The position numbers and the translations under genes are program-made. Below the pieces are notes generated by a model. The model was given only the letters and a program-made list of their open reading frames with translations, was not told the DNA's origin and searched no databases. Positions 12,201 to 24,353 of a stretch of DNA of 64,000 bases are shown piece by piece; the first letter of the stretch is position 1; each line of letters begins with the position of its first letter. The stretch lies in contig CAIIXF020000008.1 of assembly GCA_903813345.2 (NCBI GenBank), positions 22,864,822-22,928,821 of the forward strand, given 5' to 3'. This DNA is from Owenia fusiformis (Eukaryota; Annelida; Polychaeta; Sabellida; Oweniidae).

Positions 12201-13375
12201 GCGCGATCATAATCAACCAATAGAAAGTGATAATTTATTTCTCAAGTACCAACTTCGCCCGACTTAAATTAACCATTCAAAACCATGTTTTCAAAAGAAT
12301 GCCACCATTTTGATTAGAAGTCCGAAATATTCGATTCAACCACTAAATCTTCTGATTCGTTGGTCTAATTGCTGCTAGGGGTGCCGAATTGAGCAGTTTA
12401 TTAGAGGAGTTCGGCGAACAGTTCATAATGCAGTTAGAACCGTTGAAACGGCAGTTTTGAGATAAATAATGGTATTTACAAGTCTGCCTATTCATAGTAC
12501 CCATCACAAAATTTTTACCTAATAAATACGTAGTTAACCAATATTCATTAGTCGTGTTATTTGATTTTGACTTACTCCATTTGCTCAACTTTTTATTCGG
12601 AAATATTACCAATATTTGAAAATACAATCATGTGGTTTAAAAGTAGTTCGGTGAATTTAGTTTTGTAAATGTTAAACATTGTAATTAATCATACGCATGG
12701 GTTTGCAATCAGGATACCAATATATCCACTGGATATTCCAGGTTTATACAACTTTTGCAGAGAGTATGGACTGGAATTTTAGATTATGGTAGATAACAAT
12801 ATTGAAGACAAATGGCGTAGAATCTATTAAATATGATTTTAATCTCCCTTTATCCCATTTATAACACAACTGAAATAATTGAATAAATTTTCCCAAGCCC
12901 TTGTGCACCGGGTACTAAACTTGAAATTCCTTAGGTTAATTCGAGGAAAGTTTCTAATGATGCATTAATGAACCCCGTTCAAGTCATCCCTTGCAAAAAT
13001 TAAAACCAAAACGACATAAACAGAATTATGTCTAACATTAAAAGAACAATTGACAAAATTGAATAATATCAAATTCTGTCAATTGTTCTTTTATATCTCT
13101 TGAACTGAAAAAAACTTTTAAATGTTTATCTGTACATTAAGTTCCGACTGAGACAAGGCATCATGAGTCGATTTAGAAAAGCGAAAGGGCAAAACCAATT
13201 AAACACTTTGCGTCAGTGTGCGTTCTACTATCTGTTGCCTAAAAATCAGTCCGACGTATTTATATTAAAACATCTAATAGACATGCATTTTAATTTCACA
13301 ATTACTGATTACTGTGATTAGATGTGAAATATAAGTGTAATATAGTATTATATGGCATGCAAAATGAGTTTTATA
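12186..13375. repeat. 1.2-kb duplicated repeat, copy A
   Basis: Aligns with 20885-22050 over its whole length in the same orientation, with indels. Shared landmarks include AACCATTCAAAACCATGTTT, GGTGAATTTAGTTTTGTAAA and GTCGATTTAGAAAAGC. Identity is roughly 80% by eye. No open frame is shared, so this is probably a non-coding transposable element or an old segmental copy. Confidence 0.75.
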
Positions 13376-13571
13376 AAATTCCTGATGATATAATGATTTA
13401 TTTCTCCACGATGAGAAAGAATTCCTATCAAAGGACGGGTGTCATTAAGGGCCCTTTTTAGCCCCCAAGATATCTGATAATAATGCATATCATATTGAAG
13501 AAAAATCATTTGTGCTTTATAAAAAATACAATTTCAGCGAATTTTGACCTTTGATGTTCACACAACAGTCA

Positions 13572-14371
13572 TTTAAAGTCCCCATCTAAAGTTTAAACCA
13601 CTTTGGCTTATGTTGTAGTCTTACCCAATGTTATCAAAGTGTGATATGTGAAACTTTTTTTTTAAATTTCAAAAAGTGGTTTTTGATAGACTTTTTGTTC
13701 CAAAATTTGTGAATTTATTTAAAACTAACTTTTAAAGGTCACACATATCTTTTAATTGGACACAACTCATACCAATGCATAGCATTCATCCTCGCATGTT
13801 TTTTGACGAAAAAATTAAGAAAATTGGTTCATAAATAAGCGAGCAATGAACTTATCAGTGCATGAAAATGGTTCCGAGAAAAATGCATTTAAAAATTCTA
13901 GTTCTCATAGAAACCAATGGTACAATGATATCTAAAACATAATATATTCTTCCTTTTAACCTGGTTAGACAATCAACATTGGTATATTTTTAAAGTCTAG
14001 CATATTAAGAAAAGATTGACATTAGTGACATCACTAATGGTGCAAAATATTTTTGATATGCTAAAACAGTGAAGTGGCCCATTAAATATGGCATTTTATT
14101 ATTGAAATAGTGTGTCCTTTGATCAATCTTAGCATTGGTGTTAAAAAGGTAATCTTTTTCGAAATGCATTAAGAAGTATTTGATGATTAAAAAATTTCAA
14201 CTTTTTTTGAAAAATGGCGGGAAATTTGAATATTTGAGAAATGAAATGCTCACAACTTTTTTTTCCAAAAATTTTTTTCTTTCAAAAATCTCTAGAATAA
14301 CTTTTTAAGTCATGACAAATAGTAAATGAATGATCAAAAAATATTATCAAACTTTAGACGGGGACTTTAAA
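13572..14371. mobile_element. Candidate TIR element, 23-bp ends
   Basis: TTTAAAGTCCCCATCTAAAG plus TTT at 13572-13594 is inverted at 14349-14371 with one mismatch. The 750-bp interior is AT-rich without a recognised frame. Fits a non-autonomous DNA transposon. Confidence 0.6.
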
Positions 14372-14839
14372 GATCATATACCATTTTTGGTGTTTTTACA
14401 AAAAATTCTTTATTTATTGTTGTCTAAGTAAATAGTATATGAAAATTAACCAATTTAAATATATTAAAATATAATATATGAAATACTGAAGAAAATATAC
14501 GATGAAAATTATTTTCATGGAAAAGCACATAGGGCAATATTGACAAAATGCAAATGCTATTTTGGTAGGTTCTGGGCTAGCAATGGGTACATTTCAACTG
14601 TGACTGTAATGGATTACTATTGACTTTTATCAACATCACAGGGCAACATTTAAGCAACTTAAATACAAGGAAAATCAAAGATTTCCTCTGATTTCTAAAA
14701 CGAGGAACAAAAGCATGAATTCAAGGAAAATAAATGATGGCCGGTGCCAAAATATATAACATATGAGAAAGTTGTGGCACAGTAAAGGATATGTATAGGA
14801 TATTATATGATTTTAAATGATTTTATCTTTATCTCCGAG

Positions 14840-14896
14840 TTGATATCAATATCTTGCCAAGTTAGCATAGCGAATTAGCGCAGATATTGATATCAA
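14840..14896. repeat. Perfect 15-bp hairpin
   Basis: TTGATATCAATATCT (14840-14854) is exactly inverted at 14882-14896 around a 27-bp loop. A second hairpin with a GTGATATCTGTG arm lies at about 15078-15120. Both share GATATC cores. Their role is unknown. Confidence 0.6.
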
Positions 14897-16427
14897 TGAG
14901 TTGGATTAACACAATATCACGAAAATTCATAGGATGTTCTATTTTTCCCATAGTTCACCTCTAAAACTAAACAAAGCATATCAAAACAACATCCATTCAT
15001 TCATCCCCGTGATGTCATGAAATCACTATGTAACAAAACACATCATATTGGTGGTAGTTTTCAAATCCCTGCCAAAAGGTGATATCTGTGAAATATTTTC
15101 CGTATTCCACAGATATCACTTTTTCCACGCATTTGCAAAATATCATAAATATGTTTTCATGTTTTTTCATGAGGATCGTTTGATCATTTCTATTCTTTTT
15201 TTTAGTTCTATTCTTATCTTCTTTTTATTATTTCATCAGTATCATTACATATTCATATTACATAATATATATATATATCATAAGTCAATATCAATCATAC
15301 AATCATTATAACAATTTACAATATTATAAGTTTCTTAGTCTCATCTCATGTTCTAACATACATACAACATTGTAACTATATAGACCACATTTGTATTTGC
15401 TTATTACATGTTTTTCAACCATTAACATGAGATTAATTTTCCTTTCAACCCTTTTGTCCTCGTCCTTATATCCAAAAATAATATCGTGCTTAAATTCTAT
15501 CTTTCTTTTCAATTTGAGGAAGCATGTGTTATCTATTATTTCCCAGACTCGTTTTATTTTTCTACATTCTATAAAGAAATGATGCATCCTTTCAGGCACA
15601 GAAATTACAAAGTTCATCATTTTTAATTTTCATTTTGAATAGCAAAACTTAAGTTGGATATATTCTGTGCAATATTTTAAATTGAAGTGACTTTAACATT
15701 GGTTCTTTTATATTTCGAACATTAAGCCAAATGTCTCTCCAACACAACTGATTATATGAATCATTCCAGCCTCTTTCACTGATTGGAGTTTCCGATTTAC
15801 GTTTTAAGAAAGATTTTCTGATCATTTGAGCATTTGCTTTATTTACATCAATTTCATTGAATGTAGTTTTAGTGTTATCATCATCTTGTTTTACAATCAC
15901 TCTTATAAGACTTTGTCGGAGCATATTGTATTCAATGAAAAAGTTAGGGTTTCTCCCAATTTTCTCCTTTAATACATCTGGATTTTTTATTTTTCCTGTA
16001 CTTTTATCAATCACATCTGAGATTAATTTTATTCCAGCATTTTTCCATGATTTAAAGTGTAATTGTTTATTTTGGTAACATATACTCCTGTTATTCCATA
16101 AGTAATCATTAGTACAAATGTTTTTAGTGATATTTACTGTTTTATTGTTCAGCCATGATTTTGATAAGAACGAGTAAAATGTTGGAATATTTTTGTTTAC
16201 TTTTAAGTCTTTATATTCACAATTGTACTTGAACAAGTTTTTAGAATGTCCCATTTTACTCAAATAAAAATTCATAATTGCTTTCCATTTTTGATCATTT
16301 TCATTGTCATATAGTCTTTTATCCAGGTTAAAATAAGTGAAGTTTGATATAAATTGATATCTATCATATTTAAGCCTCCATTTAAAATATCCTGCCTAAT
16401 TACATTTCTTTTTACTTTTTCCACAGC

Positions 16428-17822
16428 CTACCATAAGAATTTATGCAATATATTATTAATTTCATCTAAATATTTCTGTGGAGCTTTAAATACCATTAAC
16501 ATATGAGTGATTTGGGAAGCCATTAAACTTTTAATGACTGTTACTTTTCCAAACAATGATAAATTTCTTTTGTTCCATGATTGAATGAGACACTTGATTT
16601 TTTCAATTTTTGGCTGCCAATTTTCGTCGAGGTCAGAAGATGAACCTGAATTGCTAAAATAAGCTCCTAATATTTTAATTTTTTGATCTTTACCAATTTT
16701 CCAGTTTAGATGAAATGGCTTTTCTGTTTTTGTTTTACTTCTTCCCAACCACATTGCTTGAGTTTTTTCCATGTTTAGTTTAAGGCCTGATACTTTATAA
16801 AATGCAGTTATCTCGTTTAACAAAATTGGAACTGAATCTTTTGTCCTTAAAAATAATGTGGTATCATCTGCATAAGAAGTTAATTTTATTTCTGTTTTTT
16901 GTTTATCCTTTAAACATATACCTTCAATGTCTTTATTTTGCCTTATTTTACAAGAAAATATTTCTGTTGCAATTATAAATAGAAATGCACTGAGAGGGCA
17001 GCCCTGTCTCAGACCTTGTTCTAAAGGTACCCAACTACTGAGGTATCCATTATTTGAAATAGCTGACACTGCATTTTTGTTTAAAACATCAATCCATCTT
17101 ATAAAATCTTCACCAAAATTATATACTTTCAACATTTTCATGACATATTTCTTAGAAATTGAGTCAAAAGCTTTTGCATAGTCTAATGCTATTATAATAC
17201 CCGTTTCATCTTCAAAATCAATATAGTTAATTAGATCATCAATAATTTTCAAGTTAAAATGTGACCCTCTTCCTTTAAGGTATGCTGTTTGATCAGAATT
17301 TATGAGTTTTATAATAACCTTTTGCAACCGTTTGGCAAGTGCTGCTGCCCCAATTTTATAATCAACACAAGTAAGGGCAATTGGTCTATAGTTTTTGACT
17401 TTGGCAGAATTTAACATTTTCCCTTTGAGCAATAGTATTATCATTCCTTTTCGTGGCGAGCTGGACAATTGACCTATTTCAAAACCAAAGTTTAAAGAAT
17501 TAACAACAAGATGTTTTATTTTGATCCAGAACATTTTATAGAAAGCGGCGGTGAGTCCATCTATACCTGGACTTGATGTGTTTTTCATATTCTTAAGGAC
17601 TTCCTTACATTCAATATCATTAATTTTTCCCTCACAATAAGACTTTTCTTCATCATTTAAATGTGGGATTTCAATGTCATGAATAAAATCATCAAGTGAA
17701 TAAGTAACATCATCATTTTCAGCATACAAATTACAATAGTATTCATATAAATTTTGCATTACACAATCAATTGAATCGTTTTTTGTACCATCGTCTTTTT
17801 CGATACAGTCAATTGTCTTCAT
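16428..17822 (-). pseudogene. LINE reverse transcriptase domain
   Basis: A single open frame of 464 codons holds the canonical RT blocks: SPGIDGLTAAFYKMFW, LLLKGKMLNSAKVKNYRPIA, motif A IALDYAKAFDS, motif B GLRQGCPLSAFLFIIATEIF, motif C TSYADDTTLFL (YADD at 16863-16874) and SGLKLNMEKTQAMW. Both catalytic aspartates of YADD and the motif A aspartate are present, so this segment alone would still look active. It is separated from the endonuclease and C-terminal parts by frameshifts, so the copy as a whole is dead. Confidence 0.9.
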
Positions 17823-18019
17823 TTTAGCTCAATTTCTCAAGTGTTAAAAAATATTTAGTATTTTTCTCGCCCTGTTGAATCCAATCAATCTTTGACCTAA
17901 GTTGTGCGCCTTTTGCTTGTGAGACATTTTCAAGATCTAGTTTAATCTGTAGTGATTGAACATGTTTTTGGTTTTCATCATTTGGCACCCTAGCTAGTTT
18001 ACTACATGCAGCTTTAAGT

Positions 18020-18961
18020 TCAATATTCAAATTGTTTGTATTCTGTTTGTGCTTTTCTTTTTGAATAATTAATGGAGATGTTTCGAATTTCACACTTAAT
18101 GGAATCCCACAATATTTGAGGGTTGACAACATGTTGATATTTTTCATTCATTTCTACAATACAGTCATTAATTTTCTGAACATACTCTTGATCATTTAAA
18201 ATATCATTGTTCAATTTCCACACTCCGGGACCGCGTTTGGTTTTATTCAACTTAAAGTCTGTTATCACTGGGCGGTGATCAGATTGTAAGCATTGCCCTA
18301 ATTGAACATTATCTATCTTTCGAGCTAATTTTTCAGTGGAAAAGATATAATCAAGCCTTCTTGCAATAAACGGGTTTTGTTTACACCAAGTGAATTCTTT
18401 TTCATTATCATGTTGTGACCTCCATGTATCAACTATTTTGCATGTATTTATCATTTCATTGAATTTCCTAACAACTACCTCATTATGTTTTTGCCCTGAA
18501 ATAACATCTAATTTGTTGCATACTACACAGTTCATGTCTCCAGAAATAATATATTCATTTTGACCTATATTTTCATGAATTGTTGCTTTTAAATTTTCAA
18601 AGAATACTAGTTTCTCAGCATCTTTGTTAGGTGCATATACATTGACAATAAACATTGTGTTATCATCTATTTTAACCTTTATCATTTGAATTCTGTCACT
18701 ATTTATTAAAATTTCATCTACAACTGTCACTTGGCTGTTTTTATTAATAAGAATGATTTGCCATTTTGATTTAGGGGAGGAACCAGGTACAATATATAAA
18801 TCTCCACCCCATTCTGTATGCCATTTTTCTTTATCTTCATTTAAAACATGTGTTTCTTGTAAACAAATTATATCACAATTGGTCTGTTTAACCCAATCAA
18901 AAACGATTTTTCGGTCACGTTTGTTTCTTAAGCCTCTACAATTTATTGAGCAAACTCTCAT
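18020..18961 (-). pseudogene. LINE apurinic-type endonuclease domain
   Basis: The open frame starts MRVCSINCRGLRNKRD and keeps the exonuclease/endonuclease/phosphatase blocks: CSINCRG, CLQETH, IVNVYAPN, ISGDMNCV, RRLDYIF and SDHRPVI. All expected metal and catalytic residues (N, E, D-x-N, D, S-D-H) are visible. The frame shifts near 18030 into the linker ending RSKIDWIQQGEKNTKYFLTL, the standard GEKNTKYF block of L1 elements. Confidence 0.9.
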
Positions 18962-20540
18962 ACAGACATTGGGTTGGATATTTATGTATTATACTTGTTT
19001 AGATACGAATTTTTGACTTTGAAGATTTTTTCGAGTTTTTTTCTGTGCTTGGGGGTGTAAAGTTTGGCGGTCTTTTTTTCATGTTACCTAACAGAGCGGA
19101 ACAGAGTTCAACTATGGGATAAAGAATAGGTACATAATTGAATTACCACTCCAAAAATATTAAATATGAGGGTTTAAAGAAAGAATATTGAATATGAGAT
19201 TCAAAAAGACAAGTGGCCTCATGTCTCACATTACCCAAACCCCAGATCCTCGATGTCATATATACTTGTATACTGTATATCAGTGTTATTTACTGGGAGG
19301 ATTAAATATGGAGTGTATAGCAATGGTCAATACGATATTTCCAGATGGATATTTTTTCCCTAGAAGCGGAACCCAAACTCAGTCATGACATAGAAGCTAA
19401 CTATTGCAATTAATAGAAATTTGTTGTTTTTTTATTATATTTTTGTGTTCTATATTTGAGATGAAATAATATGAGATTCATTTCTACAAGAGAATGGAAT
19501 GAATGTGAACTTGTTTATTGAACTATACTCCTTTTCTGAATAAATAGAACAACATTTTATCCAAGCCAATTAAGAAAACCAAGGCCAATGAGTGTAATTT
19601 ATGCCCAGTTAAACTAACACAATAACAACTTTTTGTCTAAACTCACTTATTATGTAAGAATGAATTGTATTACTGTTTACTGCATTAAATGTCAAGTATA
19701 CAATCTGTATTTAATTTCAAATGCCTATCTCACTTATCAAAGGTATACAAGAAATGTTATTTTGAAACAAATTCAGCACAACCAAAACCATGTCCACATA
19801 ACATGACAAATCCAAGATGGCTGCCACAATTTTAGATCCATGCACATGTGAAGAAGTTAGAAATACACATGGTCCACAAGTCCCATCCCAAATAAAATGG
19901 AAAGTTTAAGGTTTTCCCACATATCAACTCTATTCCTATATACATTCTATTTGTGGTAAGGCTTGTGATCTAGGTAAACTTAGCATGTTCATGTACCTCC
20001 TATCCTCTGAAGCTAAAAACAGAAATAGTTACTTCAATTGAGAAAAATGAATCTTATGGGCTCCATATACATTTTGAGTGGCTGTCCGGCTCAAGTTAGA
20101 TACTACTGATAATCTGAGATTCAAAATTATGTCAAGTTTAGTCCTCAGCCTCTCATAACGGATAACTTCGAGGTAATTGTCTTGTTACTGCAAAAATCTC
20201 TATTTCTTCATCACAAATCTACCATCTTTTGCATCTGTCAAAACCCTTCATTTCATGTTAATTTTCAGACTTTTGCTTGTGCCATCATTAAATATATATA
20301 TTCAACTTGTTATTCAGAATATTTTAAGAACTTTTCATGAATTTTTTTATTTTCACACTTTTGAAAAAATGACTAAGAGAATGGCCTCTTAATGACATGT
20401 CCCCTTTGTTATCATTAACCCATCTGTTTATTTGCATTGAAAACTTAGTGTATAACTATATAAACCAAAAGGAGGAATAACACTTAACACTTATATATGG
20501 GATAGTATATAATGTGTATAATTATAGAATATAATATAAT
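18962..20540. other. No gene recognised
   Basis: About 1.6 kb of AT-rich intron sequence between the antisense LINE and the CG-rich repeat region. Only short chance frames occur. Any 5' part of the LINE (promoter, ORF1) would lie here but could not be recognised. Confidence 0.5.
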
Positions 20541-22230
20541 TAGTTTTAAACAACATATGACGATATAAACTTCACTTATATGCAAAAATGCAAAAAATGT
20601 CATGTACTTTCTTTGAGGGCTGGAGATAACATGTGGTGAACCTCTTGTCAAGTTGTTACGATGGCTTTCATTTGTTGGTATGACACGGGCGCAATTTTGT
20701 GCTACCTCATTGGTTGGGTATCATCGGGCGACGGTAACACAATTTTCCGGGCGGATACTAATACAGACGCGCGATTTCTATTGGTTAAAATCAATCGCGG
20801 GAACAAAAAACATTCGCGCGGAAAACATGAATTATTCGTGCGATTGTTCGCGCGGTTCTGGCGGCGATACCGCGTCATATCAGTCGATCGACAATTTTAC
20901 AGTTGCGCGATCATAATCAACCAATAGAAAGTGATAGTTTATTCGCGCGATTGTTTCTCAAATCTCAACTTCCCCCGACTTAAATTAACCATTCAAAACC
21001 ATGTTTACAAAACTGTGCCACCATTTTGATTAGAAGTCCGAGATATCTGATTCAATCACTGAATCTTCTTATTCGTTGATCTTATGGCTAGTAGGGGTGC
21101 CTAATTGACGCAATTTATTAGAAGAGTCTTATTCCATTTGTTCAACTATTTATTCTGAAATACTACCAACATTTGAAAATACAATTATGTGGTTTAAAAA
21201 TAGTAGGGTGAATTTAGTTTTGTAAATGTTCAACATTGTATAAATCAAGCATACACAGGGATTTGCAATCTGGATACCAATATCCACTGGATTGTTCAAG
21301 GTTTATAACACTTTTTGCAGAGAGTACTTATGGATGCGAATGTCTACAGAACATTCTCATACTCCAATTCATGTTATCATGTTAATATATGTTATTCATG
21401 TGTGTAATAGCAAACATCAGCAATGAATGTAAAGCAGTTCAAGGAGCTGTAGAAGACTGCTGGGATGATTTAATGGTGTCGAAGATAACAATATCGAAGA
21501 CAGATGGCGTAGAATCTATTAAAGATAATTTTAATCTCCCTTTAATATCCCATTTATAACACAACTGAAATAATTTAATAAATTTTCTTTGGACCTTTTG
21601 TTCGGGGTGCTGAACTTGAAATTCCTTAGGTTAGTTCGAGGAAAGTTTCTAATGATGCATTAATGAACCCCGCTTAAGTCGTCCCTTGCAAAATATCAAA
21701 ACCAAAACAACATAAATAGAATCATGTCTAACATTAAAAGAACAAAATATAAAATCAACATTCTGTCAACTTTTCTTTTAAATCACTTGATTGAAAAAAC
21801 TTTAAATGTTTATCTTTACAATAAGTAACGACTAAGAATTCTGAGCATGAGTCGATTTAGAAAAGCTAAAGGGTAAAACAAATTAAACACTGCGTCAGTA
21901 TGCGTTCTACTATCTGTTGCCTAAAAATTGTTCCGAAGTATTTATAAAACATCAAATACACATGCATTTTAAATTCACAATTACTGTATATACCTCCCGA
22001 AAAAGCGAAAATTAGATGTGAATAACAGACCTGTAATATACTAAGCAATCACTTTTAAACAGCATATGACGATATGGTTGTGTATCATCGGGCGACGGTA
22101 ACACAATTTTCCGTGCGAATACTTATGCAGACGCGCGATTTCTATTGGTTAAAATCAATCGCGGGAATAAAATACATTCGCGCGGAAAACATGAATTCAT
22201 CGGTTCTGGCGGCGATACCGAGTCATACAA
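20541..22230. repeat. 1.5-kb repeat unit, copy B, plus a truncated second unit
   Basis: The unit starts TTTTAAACAACATATGACGA at 20541 and runs to about 22050. A second unit with the same start follows directly at 22051 and is cut at about 22230. The part 20885-22050 matches 12186-13375. Both units carry the CG-rich module CGGTTCTGGCGGCGATACC (about 20851 and 22203), inverted relative to the 12-kb copy. Confidence 0.7.
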
Positions 22231-23204
22231 ACGTTTTCGTGCGCTGAGGTCTATATTACGATTCGAACATGACAACTCACCAAAATGTTTCGAATTTTCA
22301 TTATGGTCTGCAATTACTACGGGTCCTTCAGAATCGTACTCGTGGTTTAATCGAGTCTTTCATTTTCAACTTTCACCGGTGATTTCAATTATATGTAACG
22401 TATAGCAGTGAAACAAATGTGATATATTTGCACCTATTGTATCTTTGAATCAAATGGAGTAAATACAGCCATGGTTCTTCCATATTTAAGATGTAAAACA
22501 TCATTCTAATATTTAGAATGTGAATTTAGCGATTTGATAGTAAATATTGCATTAAGTACTCATTATTCTGCAAACATGAGTGCCTAGAACAACAACTATA
22601 TCGGTTACAAACAATTCTGTGTTTTATCTATGTCTCATATTGAGAAATTCAATACATAAACAGGAATTTATTAACTTATCCCCTACATTCTCAGACATCT
22701 TCGGGTCTTTGCTCGGCGGTAGGTCGCGGGTAGAATTTCCCCTTGTGTTAACCCTCGCTCTGGTAAAAGATCTTCGAAGATAATGAGTACTTAAACATGA
22801 AGAAGCTTAAAATGAATGCTTTCCCCGAATTTCAGGTCCCCAATCTTGAGAAACATAGTCAGGTGCAGTTGCGACCTATATCTAGTGCGGCGACTTCGCC
22901 ATTAATTTTGAAAATCTAACTTTCGCTAACCTTTTAAAACTGTTTTTAAGATATATTTGACCTTAATTCGAATTCCGAAATCGATTTAGAATTTATTTTC
23001 GAAATTCGAAGGCCAATTGAATGCTCGGATCTCAAATCAACTCCTTGCAACTCGAAGATGAGTTTTCGAAATTAGAGCAAAATAATATTACCTGAAATTT
23101 GGCAAACACTATTAGCATTCTTTCAGAAATCTGCATTTTACAGACTTTTTATTAATGACTATTCTATTCTATGCTATTACTATTTATTGAATTTTCACAT
23201 GCCA

Positions 23205-23305
23205 GTGTCTTATAGGTCGATGACGGCCTGGGTTATTGTTGTTTTATGAAATTTTTGTGTATTTATATTAACCACGATACTTAAATAAAATAAATATAAT
23301 TTAAA
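23205..23305 (+). mobile_element. LINE 3' UTR fragment
   Basis: Contains CAGTGTCTTATAGGTCGATG and GACGGCCTGGG, matching the 3' UTR at 25440-25480 of the LINE fragment listed there, and ends in TAAATAAAATAAAT. Only the last 100 bp are present. Confidence 0.6.
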
Positions 23306-23394
23306 AAGATTCAAAAGAAGGGGGTCCTCTAAAGATATTCGATAACACACAACTCACAACACACAACCCAAAGGGAAGGTGCTTGATAATGTCT

Positions 23395-23755
23395 GTGAGC
23401 AAGTTGAGTGAGCGCAGCGAACGAGTCCAAGAATAGGGTTGTCTGTGGGTCCTCCTCCCGGAAAATATCGAAAATTGGACATCATTTGGTGCATTGAGAG
23501 CAATTTCAAAGCAAATAAAGGCATATTTCATGCATATTTCAAAGCAGTGAAATATTCTAATACCGCGTTGAATGAACGCAGCGAACAAGCGCACCAATAG
23601 GGAGGTCTGAGTGGATTCGGCTCCCAATAAATTTTGAAAATTGAGCATCATTTGGTGCATTCTGAAAAATTTTGAGGATATTTTATGTTTCAGAGCAGTT
23701 GGGAGGGGCGCGTCCCAGGCGACCCCTCCCTTTGGATCCGCCACCCGAATTTTTA
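23395..23755. repeat. Tandem-duplicated moderately GC-rich repeat next to gene 1 exon
   Basis: Two related units (about 23395-23560 and 23561-23755) share GAGCGCAGCGAACGAG-type and CATCATTTGGTGCATT blocks. The end reads GGGAGGGGCGCGTCCCAGGC, an unstable palindrome-like motif. It lies only 65 bp before the exon at 23822. Confidence 0.65.
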
Positions 23756-23821
23756 GTTTTAACTTACATTTGATGATCAATTTGAGGTAAACGATATGCC
23801 GTTTTTGTTATCACATTTTAG

Positions 23822-23947
23822 CTTTTAAAAGTAATTAAAGAAATGGAAATGACACCAAAGGAATGTGCCACAGCAACATATCTGGCCCTCAAATACGCAA
23901 GAGAAGTTACCTTCAACGAACAGAACGGTGCTCGCAAAGGCAAGAAG
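23822..23947 (+). CDS. Gene 1, vWA exon 2 (middle of domain)
   Basis: A 126-nt exon (42 codons, phase 0 at both ends) after a ttttag acceptor and before gtaatg. It reads LLKVIKEMEMTPKECATATY and then LALKYAREVTFNEQ. In vWA domains a threonine follows the DxSxS strand by about 70 residues and completes the metal site; the ATATYLAL stretch matches that position and helix. The exon is too short and lacks an ATG suited to stand alone, so it is read as the continuation of the exon at 619. Confidence in the exon is high. Continuity across 23 kb is inferred. Confidence 0.88.
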
Positions 23948-24062
23948 GTAATGGTTTTTAATGGCGTATAACACCCTAGGGAATAAAATATTAACGTTTT
24001 CACGGTTTTGTCTGTGACTTTAAGACTGATTATAAATTGTTAATGTCAATGTTGTATTTTAG

Positions 24063-24353
24063 AAAGTGTTAATTGTCGTTACTGATGGAATGACCTATCC
24101 CGTGGATAAGAAAAATGAAACATTGAATATGGCTAGAGCCAACATAAGAGCGAACATAACATCATATGTAGTTGCATGCCCCAATTTAAAAGCAGGAGGA
24201 TTGATTGGACACGACGAATGGAACAAAATCGCAACTGGCAATGATCCAGATCCAGTAGGCGTCATGGATCCAAATGTATTTGCACTTGATACTTTTGATC
24301 AACTCAGAGAAATCATCAATGAAATCGTCAACAAAGCTTGCATGACGATGTAA
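24063..24353 (+). CDS. Gene 1, terminal vWA exon with stop codon
   Basis: Starts after a ttttag acceptor (intron 23948-24062, 115 bp) in phase 0 and runs 96 codons to TAA. It begins KVLIVVTDGMTYP, the beta strand with the TDG motif that supplies the last vWA metal ligand. It then reads RANIRANITSYVVACPNLKA, HDEWNKIATGNDPDP and DTFDQLREIINEIVNKAC, the usual last strands and C-terminal helix of a vWA domain. The protein ends five residues after that helix, so the vWA is its last module. With the missing N-terminal exons modelled on gene 2, the full protein would be near 340 residues. All expected metal-site residues (DxSxS, T, D) are present across the three exons, which suggests a functional gene. 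Confidence 0.92.
   Translation, partial: KVLIVVTDGMTYPVDKKNETLNMARANIRANITSYVVACPNLKAGGLIGHDEWNKIATGNDPDPVGVMDPNVFALDTFDQLREIINEIVNKACMTM

Larger units (their letters stand above)
15040..18961 (-). mobile_element. L1/Tx1-like LINE, nearly full ORF2, frameshifted, antisense in gene 1 intron
   Basis: Minus-strand ORF2 spans endonuclease (18961-18020), linker (18147-17824), reverse transcriptase (17822-16428), a C-terminal region (16275-15649) and a final knuckle region (15620-15324). These are in reading frames 1, 0, 2, 0 and 2, so at least four frameshifts or stops break it. Its 3' end lies near 15040-15320 in A-rich sequence on the minus strand. No ORF1 was recognised upstream of 18961, so the copy is 5' truncated or its ORF1 has decayed. 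Order, motifs and the knuckle place it with L1/Tx1-type elements. Confidence 0.85.
837..23821 (+). other. Gene 1 intron, about 23 kb, filled with transposons
   Basis: Bounded by gtaagt at 837 and ttttag ending at 23821. Both flanking exons are in phase 0 and their products join as one vWA domain. The intron holds at least four LINE segments, two of them antisense, a 1.2-kb duplicated repeat and several inverted-repeat elements, listed separately. No further host exon was recognised inside it. Confidence 0.75.

Noticed and set aside
20653-20927. Overlapping frames in the CG-rich region
   Set aside because: CG-rich repeats lack stop codons by composition; the 12-kb and 22-kb copies do not keep the frame.
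23301-23780. 159-codon minus-strand frame
   Set aside because: It lies wholly within the tandem-duplicated repeat at 23395-23755; the frame is open by duplication and has no recognisable domain.
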